Counted from the stretch's first letter, positions 48,186 to 61,445 are shown. The stretch: DNA of 64,000 bases from Syncephalis plumigaleata (GCA_025201365.1 JAIXMF010000032.1:1-64000); one strand, 5' to 3'. The notes: generated from the letters alone by a model not told the origin. A program made the numbers and translations.

Positions 48186-50249
48186 TTAGCAGCTTCCACC
48201 AAACTGATGAAGGTGTATACTAAGACGATTTTTAAATATCATTCCACAGCATGTAAATACATCATGAGTAGTTGTTTCATAATGAGCCTCGAGCTGAGGG
48301 CGACTATAAAACACAACATCGCAATAATAACAAATATTATATTTTAGGCACTCCTTAAATTCCATATACCTGAACTCATTTGTACACGCCATAATTTCGT
48401 CCAAATCAATATTTAAATTACGAGTTTGGATATCTCCTTCTTGGATTCCTTCAAAAATCATAAAGTACCTAATCAAACATAATGAACGGCTTCGATGTTC
48501 ATCCATTTCATCTTCATCCTCGAACAAGAGGCCGCAACAATAGTAAACCGGATGCATTAGCGTATTTCGATAGTGATATTCCAGCTTATCATGGCTATCA
48601 AATTGTCTACCACAATAATAACATCGCCTCTCCAATATACTGCCCGCCAAATTTAAAGATCGAACTGCATTCAATCTTTTCAATACTCTAAAAATATTGA
48701 GATTGCATAATGTAAAGTCATTAACGGTTAATGCTTCTTCTTCGTCGTCGTCGTCGTCTTCGTCTTCTTCTTCTTCTTCTTCTTCTTCTTCACTTTCATA
48801 GTCATGATTATCATATTCTAGTTGACAGTTCGAGGAATATTGATGTCGTGTAAGTGAATTGTTGGTTTGAAATAGTTTACCGCAACAGTAATAAACATCA
48901 TGGTGCTTAACAGTTTCCAAATGTTGCTTGAGCTGGTCAATATTAGCAAGTGTAGCAGGACAATACATGCAGCTGGAAGTATGCAAACTCTCATAAAGCC
49001 ATGGTGGGAGTCTATGTTCTGGAATCCGGAGCAGGTTGTGGAAGTTTATATTGATTTCACGAGCTTTCTGTGCTCCTGGTCGTTGCTTCTGCGGCTGTTG
49101 AACTTGCACCGGCTGTACTTGTGCTGGTGGTACTGGTCGCCATTGTACTGGTCGCCATTGTACTGGTTGCCATTGTACTGGCAGTACTTGTACTGGTTGT
49201 GCTGGTTGTGCTTCTCGATCATTCTGTGCCAATACCAACATGTCTTCATCCCATAGATCACATTTGCCTGTACTGCATAGCTTTGTTGTTTCATTCCATG
49301 ATGAACCGCATTTATAGCAACTATGTCGTATCAGTGTTAGTTATAACTTCTTGATGCACCACTACATTCATCGCACTACTTACAATTGATGACCGCAATG
49401 ACAAGTGATATGATTGCAACCATATCTCAGTTCTACTAGTGCTTGACACTTTGTGCATCGACACCATTTGTTGTCCTTGGCCATTGCTAATACGCTGTTG
49501 TCTTCGGTGTTTTTCCGTGCATCGGGTATTGCTTTATACTGAGCACACGAATAGCCTATTATCATCGTAGCAAAAGTAGTAGTTAATATCAGTATGCTCC
49601 ACATCTAGTATAACTATCCTACCATTATGCCATAGACATGTGCATTTAGTACAGATTGCATAATGGCAATGGGTGCATTCGGCCAAGCAGTCATTGGCCC
49701 GTGATAGCTGGGATATAGTCAACACTTTACTGCATCGTTTGTTGGGACAGTACATCTAGTGAGTTCATCATTCATTAGTCTATTCGATATCCTCATATAC
49801 ATATCTACTATAACTCAGCTTACCTTTCCATTCATGTTGCTTTCCTCTTTCTTACGCTTCCATAAATCGTAGTCTTTTGCGGTGAGTAGTGATTGCACAT
49901 GCTTTTCCGTTATTTCATACTGACACTCTGGAATTGGACAGCGCAAAGGAAAAGGGTTGGTTCCGTCGTGTAGTTTAGTCGTAACATACTTGTTCATACA
50001 TGTGTCGCAATAGCCATGTTTACAACTGAGGTACTGGCCATGTACCGGTCCACGACTACTACCAGCATTAGTCGTAGCAGTTACGAATTTGCTGTAGCAA
50101 ATGCCACATTCAAAAGACACTGGCTTTGGCTCCGGTTGAACGCCAATAAATTTAAGGAAGCCTACACGAAAGACAGTGCTCTCTTCCTCGTCACTGCAAT
50201 TAGCAATAGTTTGCAAAGCTCCCTTCCCTTTTTGTTTAGCAGTAGCCAT
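48186..50249 (-). CDS. RBR-type E3 ubiquitin ligase fused to C2H2-like zinc fingers
   Basis: Exons 50249-49824, 49755-49623, 49555-49384 and 49320-48186 give 621 aa. RING1 (about 48-115): FECGICYSKF, CKHGYCDTCMNKYV and CPIPEC. IBR: YCPNKRCSKV, CTHCHYAICTKCTCLWHNG. RING2: WCRCTKCQALVE, LRYGCNHITCHCGHQFCYKC, holding the expected catalytic Cys in GCNH. RBR ligases form a thioester with ubiquitin before transfer. After RING2 comes a Pro/Val/Gln/Trp repeat linker (PVQWQPVQWRPVQWRPV), then three CxxC...H fingers (CMYCPATLAN, CYYCGRQFDS, CYYCDVVFYS), each followed by a VYYCCG- or VFTCCG-type half-finger. A Glu/Asp run of about 28 residues separates the first two. The fingers may recruit substrate, RNA or DNA (inference). 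Confidence 0.88.
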
Positions 50250-50532
50250 ATTGTATAAGTAAAAAGAAGAAATAATGTGAATATAAATTAGTTCGGAGAG
50301 TATCGATTTTATTTTATGTACACGTGATTTGTGGTCATTGCATTGGCGGGAATAGCTGCTAGTCTAAAAGGAGTTCAAAGCAAAGAAAATCTTGACTATG
50401 CTTCTATCTAGTATACTAACATGCAGATATCCTATGTATGTATGTATTTATTTATCATTGTAACAGTAATTGTATGGAGATATTTGTGCGGTGTTTATTG
50501 TTTACTGTGAATAAAGATAACAATATTCAATG

Positions 50533-50830
50533 TTAATCAATAGAGATGTTTATGAAGTCCATTCTTAGGTAACTGGATAGCCATTGCCATTTTTGATAGA
50601 AGGATTGAAGAGAGGATTGTATGATTGCCGTACGGCGTTTAGCGTATATGATGTCTTTAAGTATGGATTGCCATATATAAAAGCTGGCTATATAATCAGT
50701 TGGCTTGTCGCCAACAACGTGTTTTATTCTAGCACATAATTTTTTTTTGAATCCTTTATGATTTTCGATTGAATAAATTACTTCTCCCACCTCCTCACTT
50801 CCTCTTCTCTGTTTACCTATTGATTCCTAG
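50533..50830 (-). pseudogene. Protein-like ORF fragment without start, unrecognised
   Basis: An open minus-strand frame (IENHKGFKKKLCARIKHVVG, YIWQSILKDIIYAKRRTAII) that ends at 50533. It has no ATG and would overlap the 5' leader of the next plus-strand gene. Possibly the last exon of a lost gene, or chance. Confidence 0.25.
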
Positions 50831-50878
50831 TATATACGCTTTATATTGTTCATTGGCACGTTGTTCACTTTAATCAAT

Positions 50879-52473
50879 ATGGCTAATGTTGCAACTGATA
50901 GTCAGGATCTATTGAATAGTGACGAGCATACCGTGACAGCGGTAGATGTGTTGCAAGCACAAGCTGAATTGGAACGCGAGGCTGCCGACGTATTACCAGG
51001 ACGATTTGATCAGTGTACCCGGTCATTAGGACCAACACGTCAAAGTGCTTATGCCTGTCTAACATGCTCCCCCACCGAGCCACGCGGTATATGTTACGCG
51101 TGTAGTATTGCTTGTCATTCCGAACATAATCTAGTTGAACTATTTGAACGTCGTCGATTTCTATGTGACTGTGCCACAGACATGCCTAAGGGTAATGGTT
51201 GTCAGATAGAAACTATCACTCGCGGTAAAGCAGCAACAGTAGATACAGCAACAGATACATCGAGTAATGCAGACGAAGCAAGAGATAAAATCACTATCCC
51301 ACCACGTAATCGATATGATCATAATTATTTAGGTCGATTCTGTCGGTAATATCTATTCATATAGTGGTAATCATTTATTGAGATTACTTACAAGTATTGA
51401 TTATCTATCTAGTTGCGACAAGGAGTACAATCCTGATATAGAAGCGGGCACCATGTATCAATGTGCTGTATGCGAGGATTGGTTCCATGATCAATGTATT
51501 GATGGGGTATGTGTAAGCCATTAGAAGCAGTAGAACAATAGAAATACTAATATGAATGTTGTATGTAATAATAGCTACCACAACAAACAGATAAATTTGA
51601 AGAGTTTTGCTGTAAAGCCTGTATAGAACGTTTACCATTATTAACTTGTTACGCTCTACAAAATGATGATGATGGTGATAACTTGATGGAAATGAAGAAT
51701 CCTACAGATAACAAGAAACGATTCCATACGAGTGATGAATTGAATGATACAGATTCGACTATTAAACGAGTTAAAGTTGAATTAACTGAGGAAGTAACAA
51801 CGAGTACAACAGCAATAGTAAAGTCATGTCCATGGACAGATGAAGCAAAGCGTAAATTTACCACTATACAACCAATACGTGACTATTTCTTCGCTACTGG
51901 TTGGCGTGATCAATTATGTCGATGTCAAAAGGTAAGAAGGCATTACTAGTAATACATACTTGATTAATTACATTAACAATGATAATATTGAATAAGTGTA
52001 TGGACATCTATCAACATGAAGATATTGCTTATTTATTAGCTGTAGAGGATGCATATGAACCAGAAAAGGATGAGGATTCAAGTAAGTGATTACCTAACTG
52101 TAATATAGAACCTAGTTAATCAACCATCACGCCATTCCATAGATGCTTCTCTATTTGATTTGGGTATGCAGAAACTAGCGAGTATGGATCGTACTCAGGC
52201 TATTAATGGTCTAATGGCATATAATCAGTTATGGTAAGTAGTCATACTTATGTTCTTTGTATTACAATATTAATTATATAATCTATGCTCAGTGGAGAGA
52301 TCAAGTCATTCCTCGGTGAATTTGCATCTACCGGTAAAATAGTAACAAAAACTGATGTAGAAGCATTCTTTGCTGTAAGTAATTTTATTATCAATATCGC
52401 CCTTATATGTATTTCACCTATACTAAGATTGTTTGCTACGACGTACAATTAGGAGAAAATGAGAAAGTTCTAA
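50879..52473 (+). CDS. UBR7-like protein (UBR box plus PHD finger)
   Basis: Exons 50879-51345, 51413-51506, 51575-51931, 51997-52081, 52143-52233, 52293-52374 and 52453-52473 give 398 aa. The UBR zinc box, which in N-recognins binds destabilising N-termini, is seen as DQCTRSLGPTRQSAYACLTC ... GICYACSIACHSEHNLVELF ... RRFLCDC. A YDHNYLGRFCRCDKEY join then leads into an atypical PHD finger (MYQCAVCEDWFHDQCIDG, FCCKACIERLPLL). The C-terminus keeps the family block LGMQKLASMDRTQAINGLMA YN and TDVEAFFA. UBR7 proteins are nuclear and associate with histones or chaperones. The last exon is just six codons plus stop. The ATG at 50879 is preferred; the frame extends upstream without an ATG. Confidence 0.92.
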
Positions 52474-52645
52474 AAGGGGATATGCGAATGATGTTGACAG
52501 CAAGCAATATTCCCTTTCTTTGTACAAGCCAGTAGTAAATAAATCTTTATCCTTGCTCAATAGCGATCTATCCTTCATGGATGTAGTGTATAGTAGTGTG
52601 TAATGTATCTTCAATGATATATACGTATATATCTAGTCGTTTACA

Positions 52646-53709
52646 CTATTCTACCATTGTTTCTAGTTTGATTTTTAGTTTTGCTTCTTTCATTGCTCGA
52701 TAAGTAGCAACAACACGATCACGTTCTGTGGTTAGAATTCGTCTAGTAGCCGGATTCATCGACTTTAATCGTTGTCGATGACGTGCTCGTGTCTCATAGA
52801 CTATCGTGTCTGCTTGTGTTTTCGTTGTAGTTGCTGTTGTTGTTGTAGTGGCTGTATTCGCAGATGATTGAACGTGTGCTTTTATGGCAACCATTGCTGC
52901 TGCATTACCGCGTAGTTTAGGCTTTACGGTCAGTGTAGGTGGCTGTTGTACAACTTCACCAAATGAGATATTATCACGTAAATCAGAGAAATCTAACTGT
53001 TGTTTATCTGCTTCTATTTTCTCCTTTTTACGCTGTTCTTTTTCTTTAAGCTTGGCACGCCATCTACATTGTAATGTTTAGTGATTAACTAGCTAGCTAA
53101 TTAGGGTCATAATAATGCTTACCGCTTTTTACGATCAGTCTTTGCTTGACTTTCCGTGTTTATTTCTAAAATTTGTTTACGCGTCTCATTCTTTAATCGT
53201 CTAGTGTGACAGTATAGGTTATTAATGTTATTCATTCATTTATACTACAATGACGACTATCTTACCGTGTATAATCATTATAGGTTTCACCTGCTCGCAT
53301 TTTAAATGATTCCTGCTTATCCTTCATCTCTTGTGTAGCTGATGATGATGATGATGATGATGCTGCTGAGGAGGATGATGGTTTTACTGAAGCATTCACC
53401 TCTTGTTTCTTCTTTAATTGTGCCTTTTGCAATAGCATCATACGGAATGATCGCGGATAATCCGCCATATCCTTCAAGCTATGTCCCAATATCTCTTCAT
53501 CCTGATGTTTACTCTTAAACTTTTGCTTTTTCTGTTGTCGTTTCGTACGCTGTGATACCGTCACAGTGGGTGGTAGATCCAGTCTACCAATAAACAATAG
53601 TAATAATAATTTAGTCTACTTTTCATAACTCGTAATCAATAGCCACTTACGTTTCCTTGTCATTCGTCTGACTTGTCGCAATACGATTATGCTTTCGTTT
53701 AGTAGGCAT
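52646..53709 (-). CDS. CCDC137-like basic coiled-coil protein
   Basis: Exons 53709-53651, 53583-53266, 53200-53123 and 53063-52646 give 290 aa. It starts MPTKRKHNRIATSQTN, is Lys/Arg-rich throughout, and contains DYPRSFRMMLLQKAQLKKKQ, a Ser run, MRAGETYNDYTRRLKNETRK, a strongly charged helix (RWRAKLKEKEQRKKEKIEAD) and FGEVVQPPTLTVKPKLRGNA. The last block matches the CCDC137 family, thought to be nucleolar or chromosome-associated. A Thr run and a basic C-terminal helix follow. It shares a 259-bp divergent promoter with the PQ-loop gene. Family assignment rests on the FGEVVQPP block and overall layout. Confidence 0.75.
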
Positions 53710-53968
53710 ACTGACAACTAGACACAATCCAGGGTGAAGAGTAGTAAAAGAAGAAAGCGTTGTGTATCGAATTGAATATATGCTTTTTTTACGTCAAAAC
53801 AAAAAAAACACATTCACTCACTGATTTATAACCACTATTCGTCAATCTTGCTGCAGCAACGCATTATACTCTCCTCCTTTTCCCCTTATTCTATTACCTT
53901 CGTCATCTGTCACATTATCCTTCATCCGTATTAGCGGTACTTCGTCTACTATCCTATTTACTAGCACC
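53710..53968. promoter_or_regulatory. Bidirectional promoter, CCDC137-like / PQ-loop
   Basis: 259 bp separate two divergent start codons, so both promoters must overlap here. It contains poly-T/poly-A blocks (53787-53808) and no clear TATA box. Confidence 0.5.
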
Positions 53969-55347
53969 ATGTCACAACCAGACTGGGACACTGTACTGAG
54001 GAACTTTGAAGCAGGAGTTAATTGTAGTACTACGCACAATGTATCCGCTTTTGCTCTGGGGCTATTCATTTGCCTTGGTATGTTTGTGTCGTATCTACCA
54101 CAGCACTACAAGATTATCAAGTCGGGCACAAGTGAAGGATTCAATCCATGGTTCCTATTGCTAGGGTGTTTGGGTGCCTGGAGCAACGTTGTCAATATAG
54201 TACTCTTACAGTGGGATGTTATCGGTTGCTGTACCACAGTGGTAAGTTTGTCTATAGTCATTATATATATACGCACACGCTTGTAATAACCGATAAACAC
54301 GGTCTCGAATAGACACTGGGCACCTGTATAGAACATATATTGGGAATCATTCAGATTGTTATTCAATGGATGATGTTTATTATAGTGTATCCTTTTATTG
54401 CTTAAGCTGTTATACATTCACTCCTATGAGGATAGAGGGTTATACCATTTAACTTATCGTATAGATTTATATTGTTTCTTATCTACTTTCCAGTGAGAAA
54501 GAGATATGTACATCGTATTCATTTGCCACTAGATGAGGAAGAAGAGGACGAAGACGAGCATCATTCAGTGGAAACAGCCACACTTACCGCTAATAATAAT
54601 AATAATAATAATCCATTAGCCGATGATTATTCTATCAGTCCACTTGGACTATCAAACGAATGGCGCACCTCTTTGTATATTGCCGCTGCTGTAGCTGTTC
54701 ACTTTAGCATTACCCTTATTACTAGTATTGTACTATTATCTAACAACGGTGCACGTCATCCGGAAACTCGTCAATGGGCCGGTCTACTCGGTGTATTTAG
54801 TATGTTGGTGGCCACCATCCAGTATCTACCGCAGATATGGACAACGTGGCGAGCCAAGGTAAATACTACCGAATGGTTTAGCGTAACATAATCATCTAAC
54901 CCTATAGTAGGCGGTGGGCGCACTTAGCATTCCAATGATGCTTATCCAGACACCAGGCAAGTAATGATGCGTGATTGATGAAAGTAGTGCATGCGTATTA
55001 ACACATTAATGCATACAGGATCTTTTGTCTTTGTCTATACGCTTGCCTCAAGAGAGGGCACCAACTGGACCACCTGGATCACCTATCTTGTTAGTGGATG
55101 TTTACAAGGCGTCCTGCTAACCCTATGCGTGATATGGCATCGACGTGAACAACGACGCATCAAGTCGGCCACGTCAGATGATACCTCGAGCGATAGAAGC
55201 AATGATCTAGACACATCGGTGGATCCTATCAATCAAACACGCGTAGAGAACGACGACAACAACAACGACAACAACAACGAAGAAGCGGCGATATTAGACG
55301 AGAACAGACCGACAAATGATTCAGAGGCACAACCTTTGTTATCCTAG
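53969..55347 (+). CDS. PQ-loop membrane transporter-like protein
   Basis: Exons 53969-54241, 54313-54386, 54465-54858, 54911-54956 and 55019-55347 give 371 aa. Two PQ-loop repeats are visible: MFVSYLPQHYKIIKSGTSEG FNPW in the N-terminal half and ATIQYLPQIWTTWRAKAVGA LSIPM in the C-terminal half, within about seven hydrophobic segments, as in the SWEET/cystinosin fold. An acidic, Asn-rich cytosolic loop divides the halves and the C-terminus is hydrophilic. Members carry small solutes such as amino acids or sugars across vacuolar or other membranes; the layout resembles the fungal YDR090C-type proteins. The fourth intron begins GCAAGT, a GC-AG intron. The second exon ends just before GTATCC. 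Substrate unknown. Confidence 0.88.
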
Positions 55348-55708
55348 TGTATGCACCACTTGATATGTAAATAGGCTGCTCGTTTTTGATTGGCTTAATA
55401 AATAACATCACGTGATTATAATCCAAATCATATCCTTGGTGATTGTTTTGATGTTGTTTTGCTCCCCACATACACTCACCACTCATTCATTCATTGACTC
55501 ACTTACTCACGTACACACACGCACACATACGCGCATACACACATCTATCTTCTTTTACTATTTGATCTGACCATACACATTTCCGTATGCATCCCCTTTT
55601 CTTCGTATTTTGATTTCACATCTTACTACATCGAAACCATTACGTTTATCTTTGAATTGTAGAGGATTGTACCCGATCTTGTTTATTTTAATCGCATACT
55701 CCACTGAA
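55348..55708. other. Intergenic spacer
   Basis: Contains the 3' end of the PQ-loop gene (AATAAATAACATC near 55397) and the upstream region of DSN1 with a CA/CATA-rich stretch (55505-55545). No gene recognised. Confidence 0.5.
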
Positions 55709-57957
55709 ATGGGACGACCACGCAATCCTGGTTCTGTACGAACCGAGTCACTACGAACAGTAAGCATACGAGTTATTCCCTTTTTACTTTTTCTCGTCTT
55801 TTTATTCCTACACGTATACGTATATATAATATGTAGCTAAACGAATTTTATGGATAGAACGCGAAACGTGTACGGAGTTTTGCTGAGTTAGATGGTAAGC
55901 TGCCTTGCAAACTAGTAAAACCTATATTATATGTGCCTAATAGTATTTGCTGTCGTCGATAGTTGATTCAAGTCATGAAGAAGATACTAGCTTTACATTC
56001 CGTACTCGGCGGTCACGACGTAATGGCACAAAGGTGGCTGATACGGCAACTAGCGCGGTGCCAGTTGCACCGTCTAATAGCTTGCATGAGCATAAGGCAA
56101 TGCGTGCATCAAATAATAGCAGTAAGTCGCTTAAGCTAGTAAAGCCAAGCCAAAAACATCATCAACCATCTTTTCCATTATCTCCTTCCTCATCGCCATC
56201 CGAAACAGAGGAGTCCGAGTCCACACCACGCATTGCTACCCGTTCATCGCGTAAAGCAAAGGAGAATGCACTAATAGGAATGGGAGTGTTGAGCAAACCG
56301 CCACCACCATCGCTGATCTCTACGCCCACACCACCTAAACGAAGGGCGGCAATTAAGACGCCTACTTCGCGTAAGAAGACGCCACGTCAAACGGCGAAAC
56401 ATAACAAGGGCAAAATCAGTGAAGACAAATCAAATGAAGCGATGGAAATGACAACAGAACCATCAACCATTGCTGCTAATACTGCTGCTGCTAATACTAC
56501 AACACAAAGAAGATTGCGTCAAATGAGAAATACACCAAAACCTAGCAAATCTTTGCATACATCGGAGGTAAGTAAATAGTTTGCTTGTAAAACATTCAGT
56601 TGATTTATCAATAAACTAGAAGAGCACAGCCCTACCGATGACATCTATGGAAACCCCGCGTAAAAAGCGAAAGCTTAATGATGGCACAACTACCTCGGAA
56701 CAACGATGTCGAACCGATTACACGGAACTATTGGTACAGATTCCTTTAGCGGAAACGCCCATTGCGAATAGAAACAAGGAAATGCGCAAGGAGAGACGAC
56801 GCTCTAGTTTCACCATGCGCGGTAAACGTAAATCATCATTTGGTGGCACGCTTGGACTTGCAGGTAATTAGCACGTATATTAATCTATAGCAAATAACTA
56901 ATCATACATCGATATAGGACTACCGCATCCTGATATCCCATCTGAGCAGTTTTATCGACATATTGCCGCGGAGAAGACAGATGTTATCCGTGTACGTCAA
57001 CTACTTTTCTGGTGTGCTCATAAAGCCATGGATAAGCAACAAGTGGATAATACGTCACTTGACACTAGTGTAATTACTATTGGTAAGTTGACAGCAATAA
57101 TGCGTACAATTACATGTATACTAATTATACGTATACATTCCTATAGCCAAAGACATCCAGAACAAAGTTATTGAAAAGTTTGGTAATGGTCATATTAACA
57201 CAACCTATTTCCGACGAGATGTAAGTAGAAAGCAATAGCAAATTATATCATATATCATATATATATATATTATATATTAATGTATTACTGAAATATAGAT
57301 ATCCTATGATGAGGAACCGGTTGAAGTGATTACACACAAGAAACATCCAGAAAACGAAGTAAACCTAAAGAAGAAGGCCGAATATGTGGAATTAATTCAA
57401 CGGTATGTTGATGAATTGATTCAATATCGGATAGCAGGTTGACTAACGAGTGTTCACGTATACTCTATAGATTACGCCGTGATATTGATCTATGGAATAC
57501 ACTAGTACGCTCGTATAATAGTTATCATAGCGAGTTACTAGATCGATGGAAGATTGGTAAAGACCAGGCAAACACATCCACAGAAGTAGACGAACAAGTT
57601 AAGAAGGAAGACGAGTTGCAAAACTTGGATCTAACGACATTACGGCCCCCGGAAGAAGCATTTGCCCGTGATGTTATACTCGCCACTACTACTACACAGA
57701 AACAGGAAATCGACACTATAATTCAGCGTACTAATGAATTAGCTACCATTGTCTCGAAACTTAGTGACAAGATAGGCACCATGTATGGAAGAACACATCA
57801 GTTGATTCAGGAGGAGACGGTGGCCGGTCAATATGCACAACAGATTATGACACAGGTCAGACTACATGAACAAACGACAACGCGAGACAAGAATGTCAAC
57901 TCATCGTCGAATGATGCCATGGACTTGCTACGTGCCATGTCAACATTTGGTCGTTGA
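55709..57957 (+). CDS. DSN1: DSN1/Mis13 kinetochore protein (MIS12 complex)
   Basis: Eight exons: 55709-55759, 55858-55894, 55963-56567, 56620-56863, 56918-57082, 57147-57220, 57299-57402 and 57471-57957, giving 588 aa. The first ~300 residues are Ser/Thr/Lys-rich and disordered. The conserved block begins RRRSSFTMRGKRKSSFGG, then LPHPDIPSEQFYRHIAAEKT, IRVRQLLFWCAHKAM and IQNKVIEKFGNGHINTTYF, as in DSN1 proteins, followed by coiled coil. DSN1 joins MIS12, NSL1 and NNF1 to link CENP-C to the outer kinetochore; the basic RRRSS patch is the part regulated by Aurora B in other species. Exons 1 and 2 (MGRPRNPGSVRTESLRT, NAKRVRSFAELD) rest on splice phase only. Core identity is strong. Confidence 0.88.
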
Positions 57958-58106
57958 TTTATCGCATCAATTGTGTTAGTGTTGTTTTTCACTGTATTAT
58001 TTGTTCTCATCATCGTCGTCATTGTCATTGTCATTACCATCGTCATTATTATTATGAATAGGTTCGAATGCTGTTGTTTTTTATTACAACATTTTGTCAC
58101 AGCTAT

Positions 58107-58143
<37 letters not shown>

Positions 58144-58851
58144 TTACTATCGTTGCTCTTAGTCTATTATTAAGAAATGCCATCTTAATGTTATGAATAA
58201 CATACTATTCAACTTGTAGTTTCGTGACAAGTGTAGATCTATTAGACGTGAAATGGAAAAAAAGAAAAATTCATCTACCTTGCACGCCTATATCACCTTG
58301 GTAACAAGTAAAGAAGAAGAGTAGTAAGAGTAGTAGTAGTAGTAATAGTAGTAAGAGTAAAAGGAATACTAATAACAATAACTACCAAACTATTGAAATC
58401 ATTGCTTTCTCGGTATCTAGGCCAAGTAATAGTTGGCCATCATTAATATACAGCAGCACCACCACCACGACAACAACAATAACAACAATAACACCTAGCT
58501 GAGAATGTAACAACTATTATTGCGATTCCTTGAGCTACACACTTTTCCTGTTTATTCCAACCTTTGTGTAAGCATAAGTGTGTATACGCTTATACCTATG
58601 CCATTGGTGTACATACACCTACAAATATGCGTATTTGTGTGGATTCGCGCGCAAATTCATTCATTTGTGTGTATGTGAACGAATATCGACTAATTGTGTT
58701 GTAGTAGCAGCAGCAGCAGCAGCAGCAGCAATAATAATAATCATATTAGCAGCAGTAAGAGTCATAGTAGTTTTCTATAAGTATTCTTTGTAACGACCAT
58801 CAATTGTAATAACAACAGCAGCAGCGATAGTAATAATACTTGTTGCAAGAA
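57958..58851. other. Intergenic, microsatellite-rich
   Basis: AT and GT runs (58107-58142), AGT runs (58319-58360), CCA/ACA runs and a GCA run (58710-58729) upstream of the next gene. No gene recognised. Confidence 0.55.
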
Positions 58852-60458
58852 ATGTTTATTGGCAATCTAGGCATTATGTTATTATCATTGAGCCATACTA
58901 CTCTCTTGTTCTACTACTCATTGTATACCCGCGCTTCTTTCCTCTTTTCCGTGCGCTGGACGTATCTAATAATTACCATTCTACTATGGGCATCTCCAGT
59001 ACAAGCTATTTGCGGTGATGGACGTGGTTGCTCGTTAAAGTCGCTACCCAAATCAACGGCTGCCATCATTCTATCCGTTGCTCTATTGTTGGGCGTTGTG
59101 CTACTAATTGTTTTAATACGATCATTGCGAATATTCCGACGTGATTCTACTCGAGATCATCACACCACAACCGCGCAATCTCCATTCGTTGATGAGAATC
59201 CATCGCAACAATCTACACTTGCTCATAACAAAACCGATAATACTCTACATTTACCTTCATATTCATCAGCCTCTTCTTCCTCTTCTTCTCCTTCCTCTTC
59301 TTCTTCTTCATCTCCATCGAAATGGCGATGGTGGTTTCATCTATTTGTCTGGTTCGACAACGATGGTAGTCGACGTCAAAGTAAAGTGGCATGCGAAAAA
59401 GTAGAGTTGGATCAAGTCCTAGTACAACCAACTACGATTGCAACCATTGCAGCAGCAGCTACACCAACTACATCGAGTATGCAGTTCCATCCGATTATCG
59501 CTCGCAATCAATTGAACAAGTCGCTTCGCCATTATCGTTAACAGCTACTCCATTCTCTACTCGCCGATGGCGTCGTATGTTTTGTGAGACGACTGAGCGT
59601 CCTCCATCGCCGCCGCCACCGCCACCACCCTCTCCCGTACGCGTTCGCTCAATTAACAACTGGAAACATAACGACAGATGGTCATCTTCACAGCAACGAT
59701 CACGTAGACTGGAATGGCCGGTAGCACTGCCCGCCAGTTACACATCTCGTCTGTTGGAGTCGACATTACTGCCACGACCATCTCCGTCAATAGTGCATCC
59801 TCGTTGGATTCCTGTGTCGGCTCATTGGCCGTCGTTTGCATTTGTTGCCGAGAGACCAGCCGTGACACCCGCTGAATCTAATAGCAATACAACGGCCACA
59901 AGTACAACTATCGCTCAGCCGGTTGAACTAGTTGCACCGCCATCACGATCCTTAGTACGTGCCGCTACTTGGTCACCGCAGTGTACATCAGCCATTCAAT
60001 CTAGTGAAATGTCACAGAAGGCAATTGATCGGCGTGACACTACACCGTCGAGTACTGCTGCAACTACACTGCACAGCGTATCAGTAGAATCATCGATGGC
60101 CACAAGTAAACAAACAGCTAATCATGATCAAGATAATTTCGCTTATATGGATACATCATTGCTCTATTCACTGGGAGATCACCAGTTGGATAAGATGCAA
60201 TTGGCGCAATTGTTGAAACCACATTCACGTAGTCGTCGATCATTCTTGATAGCTAATTTATTAGCACAATCATGTATTGGAATAGCACCCGCTACTACTA
60301 CTACTACTACTAATACTACTACAGCATGGCCAATGACCTCTACAATAAATGATATAACACCAACGGATGTCACTATCATTTCAGCAACAACCGATATTAA
60401 TAGTAAGGCGATTGATCAAGAGCAACAGCAACAACAGCGTGTACCATCGATAGTATGA
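58852..60458 (+). CDS. Single-pass membrane protein with long disordered tail
   Basis: The N-terminal frame (from ATG 58852) gives a signal-like segment (RWTYLIITILLWASPVQA), a very short outside part (ICGDGRGCSLKSLPKS), a transmembrane helix (AAIILSVALLLGVVLLIVLI) and a Ser-rich inside region. The C-terminal coding continues in another frame (poly-Pro PPSPPPPPPPSPVR, Ser/Thr-rich to 60458). The frames overlap at 59391-59541. An intron 59381-59484 (GTAAAG ... TGCAG) would join them in phase, for about 500 aa; this is proposed, not certain, and a donor at 59366 would also fit. No known domain. The layout resembles the neighbouring gene at 61446 and fungal surface sensors, so a signalling role is only a guess. 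Confidence 0.6.
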
Positions 60459-61445
60459 TCATTTACACTATCCGTTTATTGTATACTTACTTTGTGCGAT
60501 ACGTTTATTAAATGATTCTATTCGTTATCTATATTAACGTAATTCTATAATGTATGTTACATTGATCAGAGGTGCAGTATGTAGACGAGTAATTAGGTTT
60601 ATTAGTTATAAAAAGAATAAGATATAATGTTTGGTTATGAATTTCAACGAGTATCTCCATGATCAGTCTGGAGACAATCCTTGTAATTAGAACTATAAAA
60701 GAATAAAGGGAATAATAAGTAAGAAGGGAAAGTACTGAGATGATACAACGACAATAATGACAACTTATACTAGATACTATAGTATGCATGCATGCATGCG
60801 TGTATGTGTAATCAAGGCTATATCGTAAATAATATATAGACTAGCGACTAGACATTTGTAGTAGTGGAAAAGGAAATGAATGGTCACATTACACATTACA
60901 CATTACACACACGAACAAACACCATAGCAATCAAGTAATTTTTTTTATAAATAGCAATGGTTGCCAAATAAGTACTATTGGCAATAGCATTTTAATCGCC
61001 TATTTAAACCATTTGCTTGAAATAAATTGTATGTCACGATGATAGAGATTAGGAAAGAAAGGAAAGCGAGTATTGCATAAGCAATTCTTTAAAATGCGAA
61101 TGAGCGTATTCAATTGGTAACGAGTGGTAGTATAAAAATATGGTATCGGGAAAGGGATAGTGTTTGTTCGTATGAGTTGTAAACCAGCAACCATACAAAG
61201 GGAAACAAACACATATCCGTGCCATGTCTGATGGAAATAATAAAGCAGTTTTCACACAACACACGAGCATAGAACGAGATGAGCAAGCTAGTGAATGAAT
61301 GAATGAATGAGTGAGACACAGCCACCACCACTACAGCAACAACAACAACAACAACAACTTAGAGAAAGCCAGTAAACATTGATGCATATCTTTCTATATA
61401 AATATATGCCTGAATGAATACGCGTACATGCCAGTTTAAAGGTGG
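60459..61445. other. Intergenic between convergent genes
   Basis: AT-rich, with GCAT repeats near 60783-60798, ACATT repeats near 60890-60909 and AAC repeats near 61335-61357. No coding region recognised. Confidence 0.55.
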
